Of a stretch of 64,000 nucleotides of DNA, positions 48,657 through 58,496 are shown one piece after another; positions within the stretch are counted from its first letter, which is position 1; every line of letters starts with the position of its first letter. This DNA comes from Methylomonas sp. LW13. GTDB taxonomy: Bacteria > Pseudomonadota > Gammaproteobacteria > Methylococcales > Methylomonadaceae. The DNA lies in NCBI RefSeq assembly GCF_016865255.1, contig NZ_CP033381.1, positions 62,001-126,000 of the forward strand. Reading direction: 5' to 3'. The notes under the pieces were generated by a model. It had not been told where the DNA came from and did no database searches. It saw only the letters and a program-made list of their open reading frames with translations. The position numbers were made by a program, and so were the translations under genes.

Positions 48657-49088
48657 TTAAGGCCGTTTGAGCAGGGCTAAAATGCCCGTTGCCAAGATGA
48701 TTTCTCTAAGAAAACACAAAAGACCGACTATCAGCGCCAGCATTGATGCCACAAACAAAAGAGAGACCGCATCCGAGAGATCGATGGCCAATTCCACGCC
48801 GACAAACATGACGACGATGGACAGGCAAACCAGCAAGGCGCAACTGGTGCACAGGATGATGGACCATTGGTTCCAACGTGCCCGCCGCGTCAAGATTTGC
48901 AATTCCGGATGATGTTGCTCGGCTTGCGCGCCATCAAGCTCACTGAGCAAACGAAACCGGTCCACGGTGCGTCCCAGGCGGTTGGTCAATACCGCCAAAA
49001 TACCGGCAACGCCGGACAGCAGAAAAACCGGAGCGACCGCTTGTTGAATCACATGAGCAACTGTCGGTATGTTGGCTATGGCATCCAT
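48657..49088 (-). CDS. DUF2721 family membrane protein
   Basis: Membrane protein of 143 residues with three hydrophobic segments (about 15-35, 70-95, 103-140) and the early block FLLSGVAGILAVLTNRLGRTVDR, typical of DUF2721. Function unknown. I took the ATG at 49088; a longer frame upstream lacks family similarity. It converges on the MAPEG gene. Confidence 0.75.
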   Translation of the reverse strand: MDAIANIPTVAHVIQQAVAPVFLLSGVAGILAVLTNRLGRTVDRFRLLSELDGAQAEQHHPELQILTRRARWNQWSIILCTSCALLVCLSIVVMFVGVELAIDLSDAVSLLFVASMLALIVGLLCFLREIILATGILALLKRP

Positions 49089-49310
49089 AATAACTATCCG
49101 CAAAATTAAAAATAACGCATTTATCCACCCAAGCTTTAAATGCCCCGGATTCCTGATTCCCGCGACATTCAAAGGCCGGGTTTAATCGGACAAGTTAAAC
49201 TCGCACCTTGCCCACTGTCGAAAAATTTTACAATCAGTGTTGCATTTAATGTGTGTCCGGTTAAAGTGACCGATCCGATAAATTCGACCGCCAACCTCAC
49301 GGAGTAACGT

Positions 49311-50384
49311 GTGTTTCCCGTTAAGTCATGCAAATTTGCCCTGCTCGGGCTTATCCTCAGCCAGCTGCTTTGCTCGCCCACATTGGCCGCCCCGGTCTCG
49401 CCGATGTACCGGCCATCCTCGGCGCTGACCGGTCAATATCTGGCCGTCATCGTCAACGACGCCGATCCCTTGAGCGTACAAATTGCCGAGTATTACCAAA
49501 AGCAGCGGCAAATTCCGGCGGAACAGATGATACATGTGCGTTTTGCACCGAATCAGGCCGTGTTGTCCAAACAACAATTTGAGCAAGTGAAGCAGGGAGT
49601 CGATCAAAAAACGCCGGCACATGTGCAGGCCTACGCGCTGACCTGGCTGCAACCGTTTCGCGTCGATTGCATGTCCATCACCACAGCCTTCGCAGCCGGC
49701 TTTAGTGAATCATTTTGTGCTAAAGGCTGCGTACAAACCCATAACAGCCCTTATTTCACCTCCGAAACCGATAAGCCGTTTAAAACCCACGGCTGGCGGC
49801 CCACCATGGCCGTGGCCGGCAAGACCTTCGCGGAAGCGAAAAAACTGATCGATACCGGTGTCGCCTCGGATTATTCGCATCCGCAAGGCTCGGCATATTT
49901 GTTGAAAACTTCGGACAAGGCCCGCAGCTCTCGAGCCGCGCTGTTTCCGAAAGTGGCCGAATCGCTGACCAGCTTTTGGCCTGTGCATTATCTGGAGCAA
50001 GACTACATTGAGGGACGCCAGGATGTGATGTTTTATTTCACCGGACTGACCAAAGTGCCGCATCTGGCGGATAACCGCTATTTACCGGGCGCTGTTGCCG
50101 ACCATCTCACGTCCACGGGCGGCGTGATGTCGGGCAGCGACCAGATGAACATCACCGAATGGCTGCGTGCCGGCGCTACCGCCAGTTATGGCGCGGTGGT
50201 GGAACCGTGTAATTTTCCGGCCAAGTTTCCCAATCCGGGCGTATTGATGTATTTCTACTTGCGCGGCAGCACTGTGATTGAAGCTTACTGGAAAAGCGTC
50301 GCCCAACCCGGCCAGGGGATTTTTGTCGGCGAACCGCTGGCTAAACCGTTTGCTTATCAACCACACCAAGCGCCGGCGCCTTAG
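49311..50384 (+). CDS. TIGR03790 family exported protein
   Basis: Protein of 357 residues with a signal peptide (cleavage near LAAP) and the TIGR03790 layout: YLAVIVNDADPLSVQIAEYYQ, RQIPAEQMIHVRF, and GGVMSGSDQMNITEWLRAGATASYG with EPC. The family is of unknown role and is mostly found in proteobacteria. It starts with GTG, with GGAG six bases upstream. Isolated between divergent and convergent neighbours. Confidence 0.8.
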   Translation: MFPVKSCKFALLGLILSQLLCSPTLAAPVSPMYRPSSALTGQYLAVIVNDADPLSVQIAEYYQKQRQIPAEQMIHVRFAPNQAVLSKQQFEQVKQGVDQKTPAHVQAYALTWLQPFRVDCMSITTAFAAGFSESFCAKGCVQTHNSPYFTSETDKPFKTHGWRPTMAVAGKTFAEAKKLIDTGVASDYSHPQGSAYLLKTSDKARSSRAALFPKVAESLTSFWPVHYLEQDYIEGRQDVMFYFTGLTKVPHLADNRYLPGAVADHLTSTGGVMSGSDQMNITEWLRAGATASYGAVVEPCNFPAKFPNPGVLMYFYLRGSTVIEAYWKSVAQPGQGIFVGEPLAKPFAYQPHQAPAP

Positions 50385-50426
50385 TAGGCATCCATAAAAA
50401 CCCTTTCCCCCCAAGAAGGTGGGATT

Positions 50427-51824
50427 TTAGTAGTCACCCAGATCCGCTTCTTCATCCGCGACGACAAGCCGATTGCGGCCGGCTTCTTTGGCGACGTAAA
50501 GCGCTTGGTCGGCACGAGTTAACAGATCGAGCCGGGTGCCGCCATGCACCGGATAAATCGCCACACCTATCGATACCGTCACCTGCGGCAACTGATGATT
50601 ACCAAACTTCAGCGATAAGCTTTCGATAGCCACGCGCAAAGCGTCCAGACGTTGCAGGATTTTGTCCGGCTGGATTTCCGTGGTGACCACCACGAATTCT
50701 TCGCCGCCGAAACGGCAAACCATATCGCTGCCTTCCCGAAAACTGTTCATCAATTGCGCGGTTTTTTTCAAAACTTCGTCACCGGCGTCATGGCCGTAGT
50801 TATCGTTAAAAATTTTAAAATGATCGATGTCTACCATCGCCACGGCCAGCATTTTGCCGCAGCGGCTCATCCGCAATAATTCCCGGTCCAACACTTCTTC
50901 CAGAAAACGCCGATTGAACAATCCGGTAAGCGGATCGCGTATGGATAACTCGTGCAATTCCTCGCGCAAGCTCAAGTTCGCCAAGGCCAGCCGGGCGCTA
51001 TCGGCGGCGGCTTCGGCTATCGACAGCTCGCGCTGAATATCTTCCGGGTGGCCACTGGTAAACCGGTGTTCGATGTAAATCAAACCCAAAGCGCGCGAAT
51101 GCGCTAGCAACGGAATGCACAGATAAGGGCTGGTTCCCGGTTTTACGTGGCTGCAAACCGGATTGATACTCTGGCCGACGCGAGCCATATGAATGCAGCC
51201 GCGCCGCATGCCCCAGCATTCGTCGGGAGTAAACACGGCTTCCAGTTCGCTTTCGCCGCTTCCCCAAGCATCAGCCAGCACCAGTGAATTGCCAGCGGCG
51301 TCCAGCATATACAGACCGCCGACGGAATCGGCAAACAAACGTACCAATGCCGCTTTGATAATCGGATAAGCTTCGTCCATTTTTTGGCAGCTCTGCAACA
51401 AATCGGTCATTTCGCGGATTAATTGCATATGCAATATCGCGGCTTCCAATTCGGTTTGGGCTTTTTTTAAGGCGGTAACGTCCCGCGCCGCAGCAAAAAT
51501 CCCGGCGACGTCGCCTTTGTCATCCCGATAAACCGAGGCGTTGTACATCACCTCGGTGATCTGTCCGGAGGTATGGCAGATAGCCAACGGGTAGTCCGTG
51601 ACTTTGCCTTGCGAAAACGCCAGGCGATAACCGTCGCGGGCTTTTTGCGGATCGGTAAAGTAAGTGGAAAAATCGCTGCCGATCAATTGCTGCCGCGGTA
51701 CGCCGGTGACTTTTTCGGTAGCGCTGTTCACGTCCATGATCTTACCTTCGGCGCTGATAGTCACCAGCGGATCGAGACTGGCCTCGATCAGGCTGCGCGC
51801 ATAGGAGGTTTTAATATTTTTCAT
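50427..51824 (-). CDS. diguanylate cyclase with PAS and GAF domains
   Basis: Cytoplasmic signalling protein of 465 residues: PAS domain (about 10-120), GAF-type domain (about 135-285) and C-terminal GGDEF domain (about 295-455) with the active motif RFGGEEFV and DPLTGLFNRRF at its start. It should make cyclic di-GMP from GTP. The product-inhibition site RxxD is not present in its usual place: the residues before the motif read REGSDMVC. Input signal unknown. Confidence 0.9.
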   Translation of the reverse strand: MKNIKTSYARSLIEASLDPLVTISAEGKIMDVNSATEKVTGVPRQQLIGSDFSTYFTDPQKARDGYRLAFSQGKVTDYPLAICHTSGQITEVMYNASVYRDDKGDVAGIFAAARDVTALKKAQTELEAAILHMQLIREMTDLLQSCQKMDEAYPIIKAALVRLFADSVGGLYMLDAAGNSLVLADAWGSGESELEAVFTPDECWGMRRGCIHMARVGQSINPVCSHVKPGTSPYLCIPLLAHSRALGLIYIEHRFTSGHPEDIQRELSIAEAAADSARLALANLSLREELHELSIRDPLTGLFNRRFLEEVLDRELLRMSRCGKMLAVAMVDIDHFKIFNDNYGHDAGDEVLKKTAQLMNSFREGSDMVCRFGGEEFVVVTTEIQPDKILQRLDALRVAIESLSLKFGNHQLPQVTVSIGVAIYPVHGGTRLDLLTRADQALYVAKEAGRNRLVVADEEADLGDY

Positions 51825-51868
51825 TCGCGCGACTCAATACAACCGCAGTTCATCATTCTCGGCGGCGC

Positions 51869-52471
51869 CTATTTAAATGCCTCGCCCCATTGCCCGAGAT
51901 AAAACCTTTGCTCCAGGGCCGCACGGCTGCGTTCCGCCTGCTCGCCGGCTTGAAACTCTTCGGCTAAGTTATCCGCCTCGGCTTGATAACCTAACGCCAA
52001 CATCGCCATCGGCGTACAGTCGTCCGGTAAATTCAGCACTTGCCGGGCTTTATCGGCATCGAAACCGCCCATTTGATGGGTAATCAAGCCTAAGGCGTTG
52101 GCTTGCAAGCATAAGCTCAGCGTGGCGGCGCCGGTGTCGTAAGCGGCAAAGCGGTTGGTTTTGCCGTTGTGATTGAAGTTCTGCATCGCTACCGTCAAGA
52201 TAAATACCGGGGCGTTTTTGGCCCACAGCTGGTTTTTTTCGACTATCACCGATAGCGCGGTTTCCCAGGCTGCGAGATTGCTGGATTTGTCGCAAACCAC
52301 AAAGCGCCAAGGTTGGTCGTTAAAACAAGACGGCGCCCAGCGCGCCGCTTCCAGGCACGCGGTTAAATCCGGGTGGCTGACCATTTTATCCACGGCAAAA
52401 GCCCGCGGGCTCCAACGGCTGGCGATCAAGTCGTGAATCTGAACCTGGGTGGTGGCGCGTTTATGTTGCAT
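51869..52471 (-). CDS. nitroreductase family protein
   Basis: FMN-dependent NAD(P)H oxidoreductase of 200 residues. It has SRWSPRAF, WAPSCFNDQPWRF (phosphate/FMN-binding), and MGGFDADKARQVLNLPDD typical of the NfsB/Nox-like branch. Physiological substrate unknown. It lies 45 bp upstream of the cyclase gene on the same strand. Confidence 0.87.
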   Translation of the reverse strand: MQHKRATTQVQIHDLIASRWSPRAFAVDKMVSHPDLTACLEAARWAPSCFNDQPWRFVVCDKSSNLAAWETALSVIVEKNQLWAKNAPVFILTVAMQNFNHNGKTNRFAAYDTGAATLSLCLQANALGLITHQMGGFDADKARQVLNLPDDCTPMAMLALGYQAEADNLAEEFQAGEQAERSRAALEQRFYLGQWGEAFK

Positions 52472-52798
52472 GGCTGAGCCCCTCGTGTGTGCTTAAGTAA
52501 TTTTTAGCGCGTGCCGAAGCGGCCTATTACCAACCGCGTGCCACGCATAAACCCGCCGGTAAATTTCGTAAATCGGCAAACCGGATACGCAACGGATGGT
52601 AACTCTCCGACGCCGTCCCGTCCATTTTTAGCACGGTTCGCCGCCAAGCGGCCGAGTATGCTTTATAGCGCCTGGCAGATGGTGCTAAAATCGCGCGTTT
52701 AATATCATCCTTAGAATCATTCGGCTAATCGGCGCAACCGTTATTTTCAGCGGCCTAAGTCCGCAACCCAGCCGCTGGAATGCAACGCAGACAACATC
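52472..52798. other. intergenic region upstream of ileS
   Basis: 327 bases between divergent nitroreductase and ileS genes. It must hold both promoters; CTAAAAT near 52684 is a weak -10 candidate. I found no convincing riboswitch, T-box or RNA gene. A ribF gene, often upstream of ileS, is absent. Confidence 0.4.
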
Positions 52799-55630
52799 AT
52801 GACCATGGATTACAAACTAACCCTTAACCTCCCCAAGACCGAGTTTGCGATGAAAGCCAATCTGGCGCAACGCGAACCGGAGATGCTGAAAAAATGGAAC
52901 GAAAACCAGCTGTATCAAAAAATTCGCGAGGTTTGCGCCGGTCGGCCTAAATTTGTTTTGCACGACGGCCCTCCTTACGCCAACGGCGCGATTCATATCG
53001 GCCACGCGGTTAACAAGGTCTTGAAGGACATCATCGTCAAATCCAAAACCCTCAGCGGTTTCGATGCGCCTTATGTGCCGGGCTGGGATTGCCACGGTTT
53101 GCCTATCGAATTGATGGTGGAAAAATCGGTTGGCAAGGCCGGGGTTAAAGTCACGCCCGCCGAGTTTCGCAAGGAATGCCGGGCTTACGCGAAAAAACAG
53201 GTCAATATTCAAAAAGAAGAATTCATCCGCTTGGGCGTATTGGGCGATTGGGACAATCCGTACTTGACCATGGATTTTGCCTTTGAAGCCGATATCGTCC
53301 GCGCGCTGGGCAAAATCGCCGCCAAAGGCCACCTCAGCAAAGGCGCCAAACCGGTGCATTGGTGTACCGATTGCGGCTCGGCGCTCGCCGAGGCGGAAGT
53401 GGAATACGAAGACAAACACTCGCCGGCTATCGACGTGCGCTTCTCGGTGGTGGACGAGCATGCCTTCATGGCCAAGTGCCACCATGCCGGCGACCGCGAA
53501 GGCAAAGGTCCGCTGTCGGTGGTGATCTGGACCACCACACCCTGGACGCTGCCAGCCAACCAGGCCGTGGCGCTAAATCCGGATCTGGAATACGCGGTGG
53601 TGCAATGCGAAATCGACGGCCAAACCGAACGCTTGGTCATCGCGGAAGCCCTGCTAAAAGACGCGGTTTTGCGTTACGGCATTGGTGAGCATCACATCGT
53701 CGGTTACTGCAAAGGCGCAGCACTGGAAAACCAATTGTTGCAACATCCGTTCTACGACCGCCAAGTACCGATCATACTCGGGGACCACGTCACCACCGAT
53801 GCCGGTACCGGTGCGGTGCATACCGCCCCCGGTCACGGCCAGGAAGACTATGTCGTAGGCATGAAATACGGCTTGCCCGTCGACAATCCGGTCGGCAGCA
53901 ACGGCGTATTTTTGCCTAGCACCGAACTGTTCGCCGGCCTGCACGTGTTTACCGCCAATGAAAAAGTGCTGGAGGTATTGCGCGAGCGCGGCAAATTGCT
54001 GCATCACCACGCCTTGCTGCATAGCTACCCACATTGCTGGCGCCACAAAACCCCGATCATCTTCCGCGCCACCCCGCAATGGTTCGTCTCCATGGAGAAA
54101 AACAGCCTGCGCGATACCGCCTTGAACGAAGTGAAAAGGGTAGAGTGGATACCGGATTGGGGCCAAGCCCGTATCGAAGCGATGCTGAATAACCGTCCGG
54201 ACTGGTGTATCTCTCGCCAGCGTACCTGGGGCGTGCCGATTGCCTTTTTCGTGCATAAAGAAAGCGGCGAATTGCATCCACGGACCGGCGAATTGATCGA
54301 ACAAGTGGCCAAACGCATCGAACAACAAGGCATAGACGCCTGGTTTGAGCTGGACGCGGCGGAATTGATTGGTGCCGATGCCGAGCATTACCAAAAAATG
54401 ACCGACACTCTGGATGTCTGGTTTGATTCCGGTGTGACCCATGCCGCCGTGTTGGAGCGCCGCGAGCAACTGCGCTTCCCGGCCGATTTGTATCTGGAAG
54501 GTTCCGATCAACATCGCGGCTGGTTCCAATCTTCCTTATTGGCATCGGTAGCGATGAACGATGTCGCGCCTTACAAACAAGTATTGACCCACGGCTTTAC
54601 TGTCGATGCCGAGGGCAAGAAAATGTCCAAATCCAAAGGCAACGTGGTGCTGCCGCAAACGGTGATGAAATCGCTGGGCGCGGATGTGTTGCGCTTGTGG
54701 GTGGCCGGCACCGATTATCGCGGCGAAATGTCGGTGTCCGATGAGATTTTGAAACGCACTTCCGACGGCTACCGCCGCTTGCGTAATACCGCGCGCTTTC
54801 TGCTCTCCAACCTGGACGGCTTCGACCCCGCCCAACATCTGGTCGCCAAAGACGATTTGCTGGCGCTGGACCGGTGGGCCGTCGATAAAGCCTGGCAATT
54901 GCAGGAAGAGATCAAAGCCGCTTACAGCGCGTATCAGTTCCAAAGCATCTACCAAAAAGTGCTGACCTTCTGCAGCATCGACTTGGGTGGCTTTTACCTG
55001 GACATCATCAAAGACCGCCAATACACCGCCAAGGAAGATTGCCTGGCCCGGCGTTCCGCGCAAACCGCGATGTACCATGTCATCGAAGCGCTTACCCGCT
55101 GGCTAGCGCCCATCACCAGCTACACCGCCGACGAATTATGGCAATTCATTCCCGGCCAACGCGGCGAATCGGTGTTTCTGGAAACCTGGTACGAAGGCTT
55201 ATTCCCACTGGACGCCAACGCAGCTATCAGCCGTGACACTTGGGACAAAGTGATGGCAGTGCGCACCGTGGTCTCCAAGGAACTGGAGCAACTACGCGGC
55301 AAGGGCGCCATCGGCGCGTCTTTGAATGCGGAAGTGGAATTGTATTGTGATGACGCTTACGGCGCGGAATTGAACAAACTGGCCAGCGAGCTGCATTTTG
55401 TCTTTATTACGTCCAACGCCGGCGTCGCCGACATGCAATTCTGCCCGGACGATGCGGTCGCGACCGAACTGGATGGCGTGAAATTGAAAGTCACGGTATC
55501 CGAGCATGCCAAATGCGTGCGCTGCTGGCACCAACGCTACGACATCGGCGAGCACCCGGAGCATCCGGAACTGTGCGGCCGCTGTGTGGAAAACGTCGCT
55601 GGCCCTGGCGAGACCCGTCGTTATGCTTAA
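52799..55630 (+). CDS. ileS: isoleucyl-tRNA synthetase
   Basis: Class I aminoacyl-tRNA synthetase of 943 residues, the bacterial length. HIGH-type motif HIGH at 66-69, KMSKS at 608-612, an editing domain between them with [12 protein letters not shown] and [16 protein letters not shown], and a C-terminal zinc finger CVRCW...CGRC. Its last eight bases overlap lspA, the conserved ileS-lspA pair. Confidence 0.97.
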   Translation: MTMDYKLTLNLPKTEFAMKANLAQREPEMLKKWNENQLYQKIREVCAGRPKFVLHDGPPYANGAIHIGHAVNKVLKDIIVKSKTLSGFDAPYVPGWDCHGLPIELMVEKSVGKAGVKVTPAEFRKECRAYAKKQVNIQKEEFIRLGVLGDWDNPYLTMDFAFEADIVRALGKIAAKGHLSKGAKPVHWCTDCGSALAEAEVEYEDKHSPAIDVRFSVVDEHAFMAKCHHAGDREGKGPLSVVIWTTTPWTLPANQAVALNPDLEYAVVQCEIDGQTERLVIAEALLKDAVLRYGIGEHHIVGYCKGAALENQLLQHPFYDRQVPIILGDHVTTDAGTGAVHTAPGHGQEDYVVGMKYGLPVDNPVGSNGVFLPSTELFAGLHVFTANEKVLEVLRERGKLLHHHALLHSYPHCWRHKTPIIFRATPQWFVSMEKNSLRDTALNEVKRVEWIPDWGQARIEAMLNNRPDWCISRQRTWGVPIAFFVHKESGELHPRTGELIEQVAKRIEQQGIDAWFELDAAELIGADAEHYQKMTDTLDVWFDSGVTHAAVLERREQLRFPADLYLEGSDQHRGWFQSSLLASVAMNDVAPYKQVLTHGFTVDAEGKKMSKSKGNVVLPQTVMKSLGADVLRLWVAGTDYRGEMSVSDEILKRTSDGYRRLRNTARFLLSNLDGFDPAQHLVAKDDLLALDRWAVDKAWQLQEEIKAAYSAYQFQSIYQKVLTFCSIDLGGFYLDIIKDRQYTAKEDCLARRSAQTAMYHVIEALTRWLAPITSYTADELWQFIPGQRGESVFLETWYEGLFPLDANAAISRDTWDKVMAVRTVVSKELEQLRGKGAIGASLNAEVELYCDDAYGAELNKLASELHFVFITSNAGVADMQFCPDDAVATELDGVKLKVTVSEHAKCVRCWHQRYDIGEHPEHPELCGRCVENVAGPGETRRYA

Positions 55631-56102
55631 GTGGTTGTGGATTTCCGCAGTCACACTGGTGTTGGACCAAGCCAGTAAGCTGGCGGTGGACGGTTCGATG
55701 CAGCTATTTGAGTCGATCCCCTTGCTTCCGTATTTCAATCTGACCTACGTACATAATACCGGCGCGGCCTTCAGCTTCCTGGCCCAGGCCGGCGGCTGGC
55801 AGCGCTGGCTATTCGCCGGCCTGGCGGTGGTGATGAGTAGCATCATCGCGGTCTGGCTTTATCGTTTACAAAAACACGAGACTTTGATGGCCGTCGCCCT
55901 GGCTTTGGTGTTGGGCGGTGCTATCGGCAATCTGATCGATCGGGTAGCTTATGGTTATGTGATCGATTTTCTGGATGTCTATTACCAGGACTGGCATTGG
56001 CCGGCTTTCAATATTGCTGATTCGGCGATTTGTATTGGCGTGGGGTTGATGTTGTTGGAGAGTTTTGGGGTTGAGCGGAAAGATGTGGATGGTTTGGAGT
56101 AG
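55623..56102 (+). CDS. lspA: lipoprotein signal peptidase LspA
   Basis: Aspartic membrane protease of 159 residues that removes signal peptides from prolipoproteins. Four membrane helices; catalytic aspartates Asp115 (VIDF) and Asp133 (FNIADSAI), with NLIDR conserved. The start at 55623 ([10 protein letters not shown]) is inside the ileS end; a longer in-frame extension upstream is ileS antiframe sequence and was dropped. Confidence 0.95.
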   Translation: MLKWLWISAVTLVLDQASKLAVDGSMQLFESIPLLPYFNLTYVHNTGAAFSFLAQAGGWQRWLFAGLAVVMSSIIAVWLYRLQKHETLMAVALALVLGGAIGNLIDRVAYGYVIDFLDVYYQDWHWPAFNIADSAICIGVGLMLLESFGVERKDVDGLE

Positions 56103-56137
56103 GCTTAGCACGGCCATTTGGTTATAGCCAACGTGTT

Positions 56138-56158
56138 CCCCTCTTTGAAAAAGAGGGG
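56138..56158. repeat. hairpin after lspA, common intergenic repeat type
   Basis: CCCCTCTT / AAGAGGGG stem with a five-base loop, followed by GGGGAGATTTTT. It may act as terminator of ileS-lspA. It is 22 bases before structured repeat copy B. Confidence 0.5.
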
Positions 56159-56180
56159 CTAGGGGAGATTTTTCCAATAA

Positions 56181-56431
56181 GGTGTCGCTAGCGCGACGGC
56201 TGGTTTTTAATGTCGGGTCTCGGCCCGACAGCCGAGATACTTTCTTTTGCTTGGCCAAAAGAAAGTATCCAAAGAAAACGCCACCCGGACGCCGCTTAAT
56301 CCCTGCGCTCCTCGCTTTTGAACGGGGTCGCCGAAAGGGGCTTCCTGCCCTTCGGCAACGCGATGCATCCTTGCATCGCCCCTGCGGGCTGATCCCTTCA
56401 AAAGCTCCGGTGCTCGGCGCGGCATACGGGA
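56181..56431 (-). repeat. structured dispersed repeat, copy B (inverted)
   Basis: 251-bp copy of the element at 25781-26034, in opposite orientation. Read on the minus strand it has P1 AGCTTTTGAA.../...TTCAAAAGC, P2 GCGATGC / GCATCGC with loop AAGGAT (56360-56379), P3 with an AGGAA loop, P4 ATACTTTCTTTT / AAAAGAAAGTAT, P5 with TGTCGGG / CCCGACA, and P6. With copy C it brackets the mrr gene as an inverted pair. Confidence 0.9.
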
Positions 56432-56479
56432 AAACCCCGCGCCAAATCCGCGGCTTATTGTTTACGACCCTTTGTAGGG

Positions 56480-56506
56480 TGCATTAGCGATAGCGTAATG
56501 CGCCGA
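56480..56506. repeat. short palindromic repeat (GCG-core family)
   Basis: Arms GGTGCATTA / TAATGCGCC around GCGATAGCG. Same design as the hairpins at 38994, 57545 and 57645. Confidence 0.6.
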
Positions 56507-56596
56507 ATGATTTAAGACCAACATACGGCGCAATACGGCTACGCCTATTGACGCCCTACCAATTGCGCCTTATCGGGTTGACAGAGGAGAAAAAAA

Positions 56597-57472
56597 TTGG
56601 AATTACCGAAGTTCAATGACACATTCCTTCCAATAATTGACATTCTGCGTGATGGTAGGGTCGTTCCAGGACGGGAGTTGTTACGGCTTGTCGAAGAGAA
56701 ATACTACTCAAAGCTTCCGCCAGAATTGCTGAATCAGACAACAAAGAGTGGTGATCGACTTCTGGAAAACAGAATCGCCTGGGGAAAGTCCTATCTCAAG
56801 AAAGGTGGTCTAGTCCACTATCCTCAACGCGGTTATGTCCAGATTACCGAGAAAGGTAAGTCCGCAAAGGTCGAAACGATTTCAATAGATCAACTGGCGT
56901 CTGACGTTATCGGCTTCTACAAACCGGAGGGAGCGATTTCTGAAAAGCAAGAAATTGCCAACTCAAGTCCACAGGACCTTATTGATTCTGGCATTGAACA
57001 GATTGAAGACAATGTCAAAATTGAGCTTTTACAGAAACTGAAGCTGATTGATCCATTCGCTTTCGAAAGAGTTATTCTTATCTTGCTGAATCGAATGGGC
57101 TATGGCGAATTCATTGAAACTTCCAAATCCCGTGATGGCGGAATTGACGGAATCATAAATGAAGATCAACTTGGTTTGGAGAAGATCTACATTCAGGCCA
57201 AACGGTATACTGACAACAAGGTCCGTGAACCCGATATTCGAAATTTCATCGGGGCCATGAGTGGTGACACAGCCAAGGGAATTTTTGTCACAACCTCCGA
57301 TTTTGACGAAAATGCAAAGAAGAAGGCTAAGGCAGCCCATCACACAATCGTTCTAGTTAACGGACTGCGATTGGTTGAGTTGATGTACAAATTCGGGGTA
57401 GGGGTTCAAGTGAAAAACTCATATGAGGTCAAAGCGTTAGATAATGATTTCTTTGAAAATGAGGATATCTAA
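56597..57472 (+). CDS. Mrr-type restriction endonuclease (type IV)
   Basis: Protein of 291 residues with the Mrr N-terminal winged-helix domain (about 1-90) and a C-terminal PD-(D/E)xK nuclease domain (about 150-270): Phe156-Glu157 region, Asp184 in DGGIDG and Gln200/Lys202 in IQAKRY. Mrr enzymes cut methylated or modified DNA. It starts with TTG; GAGGAGA lies seven bases upstream, and no better start is present. Base composition is visibly more AT-rich than the neighbours, and structured repeats in opposite orientation lie on both sides, so recent transfer is likely. No modification gene is nearby, consistent with type IV. Confidence 0.9.
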   Translation: MELPKFNDTFLPIIDILRDGRVVPGRELLRLVEEKYYSKLPPELLNQTTKSGDRLLENRIAWGKSYLKKGGLVHYPQRGYVQITEKGKSAKVETISIDQLASDVIGFYKPEGAISEKQEIANSSPQDLIDSGIEQIEDNVKIELLQKLKLIDPFAFERVILILLNRMGYGEFIETSKSRDGGIDGIINEDQLGLEKIYIQAKRYTDNKVREPDIRNFIGAMSGDTAKGIFVTTSDFDENAKKKAKAAHHTIVLVNGLRLVELMYKFGVGVQVKNSYEVKALDNDFFENEDI

Positions 57473-57544
57473 CATCTAGTTAAATCTGAAAATTGCGTAC
57501 CGAAATCACATGTTCTCAGCGTGGGAACGAGATAAAGCGCAAGG

Positions 57545-57568
57545 TCCGATTAGCGCAGCGTAATCGGA
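57545..57568. repeat. short palindromic repeat (GCG-core family)
   Basis: Arms TCCGATTA / TAATCGGA around GCGCAGCG, 72 bases after the mrr stop. Confidence 0.6.
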
Positions 57569-57644
57569 CGCATGTTGAATTAAATCTTTAAGAGTATGTG
57601 CTGCTTCCAATAAGGCAAACAATGATTGTAAGCTCCCTTCATTC

Positions 57645-57670
57645 CTCCGAATACGCTTTGCTATTCGGAG
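57645..57670. repeat. short palindromic repeat (GCG-core family)
   Basis: Arms CTCCGAATA / TATTCGGAG around CGCTTTGC, between mrr and structured repeat copy C. Confidence 0.55.
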
Positions 57671-57730
57671 CTACCTCAAAATGGCTACAATTTTTATAAG
57701 CTCAAACCCTGCAAATCGCGCACGGGTTTT

Positions 57731-58123
57731 CTCTCGTATGCCGCGCCGAGCACCGGAGCTTTTGAACGGATCAGCCCGTTAGGGGCAATGCAGGGATGCA
57801 TCGCGTTGCCGAAGGGCCAGGAAGCCCCTTTCGGCAACCCCGTTCAAAAGCGAGGAGCGCAGGACAAATCGGCAGGATAGCCGATTTGCATGAATCGCAC
57901 CCGAAGGGCGAGGCACAAGGATGTGCCGAGTGATCTAAGCGGCATCCGGGTGGCCTTTTCTTTGGATATTTTCTTTTGGCCACGCACAAATTCGCATGGA
58001 GCGAATTTGAACAGCCGATAGGCTGGCCCGGAGGGCGAAAACCAGGGATGGTTTTCGTAGCGAAAGTATCGGCTGTCGGGCCGAGACCCGACATTAAAAA
58101 CTAGCCGTCGCGCTAGCGACACC
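57731..58123 (+). repeat. structured dispersed repeat, copy C (extended)
   Basis: 393-bp copy, the longest. P1 57758-57769 with 57840-57851; P2 around loop AGGGAT (57792-57797); P3 57805-57817 with about 57824-57837, loop near AGGA; then four extra hairpins not in copies A and B: 57865-57889 (loop AGGATA), 57912-57927 (loop AAGGAT), 57987-58009 (loop ATGGA) and 58036-58057 (loop AGGGAT). The element ends with P5 (TGTCGGG / CCCGACA) and P6. P4 is split by the inserted hairpins. Six hairpin loops contain GGA on this strand. Confidence 0.9.
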
Positions 58124-58423
58124 TAAAACACCAACTGCATTGACATCATCCCCGAAATCTCAAATCCCGTCCGCGGAACCGTCGCGCAGAAAAATTATTC
58201 TTATCCGTTGATAACCTAATAAGAGGGCAGTTTTGAGCTAATTGGGAACGCAAACCCTGCCACGCTAAGGTCAAAAATTCCACGTCAAACAAGCCGCTAA
58301 CCCGTCCGACCGCTCACACAACTCCGCGAAGTTGAATGACGGTAGCTATTTTGCGCTACAGAGTACAAAAGTTCCGGGCGATTTGTTTCCATAAAAGAAA
58401 CAAATCATGAATAAAATGCCTGA
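58124..58423. other. intergenic stretch without a supported gene
   Basis: 300 bases after repeat copy C with no supported frame. Near its end a 9-bp inverted repeat (ATTTGTTTC / GAAACAAAT, 58381-58405) lies just before the promoter of the next gene and could be an operator or terminator. Confidence 0.4.
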
Positions 58424-58451
58424 TTGTAAATATTTTTGGTGGGTATATAGT
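58424..58451 (+). promoter_or_regulatory. sigma-70 type promoter of a small membrane-protein gene
   Basis: TTGTAA (58424-58429), 16-bp spacer, TATAGT (58446-58451), 45 bases before the ATG at 58497. It supports that start over an earlier in-frame ATG at 58407. Confidence 0.6.
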
Positions 58452-58496
58452 GAAGTCGTACTTACAAAGCGACTAAACATAGTCAAGGTGGACCCC

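Noticed and set aside
52472-52798. Riboswitch or T-box upstream of ileS
   Set aside because: No recognisable T-box sequence, aptamer core or terminator/antiterminator pair was found.
56182-56487. Similar peptides predicted from copies B and C of the structured repeat
   Set aside because: The likeness comes from the repeat DNA itself; frames differ in length, break at the hairpins and lack ribosome-binding sites.
56181-58123. Possible CRISPR array in the repeat-rich patch
   Set aside because: The repeats are few, inverted, unequal in length and not regularly spaced; no cas genes.
58407-58496. Longer start (58407) for the small membrane protein
   Set aside because: It would begin upstream of the good -35/-10 pair and lacks an SD sequence; the ATG at 58497 has both.
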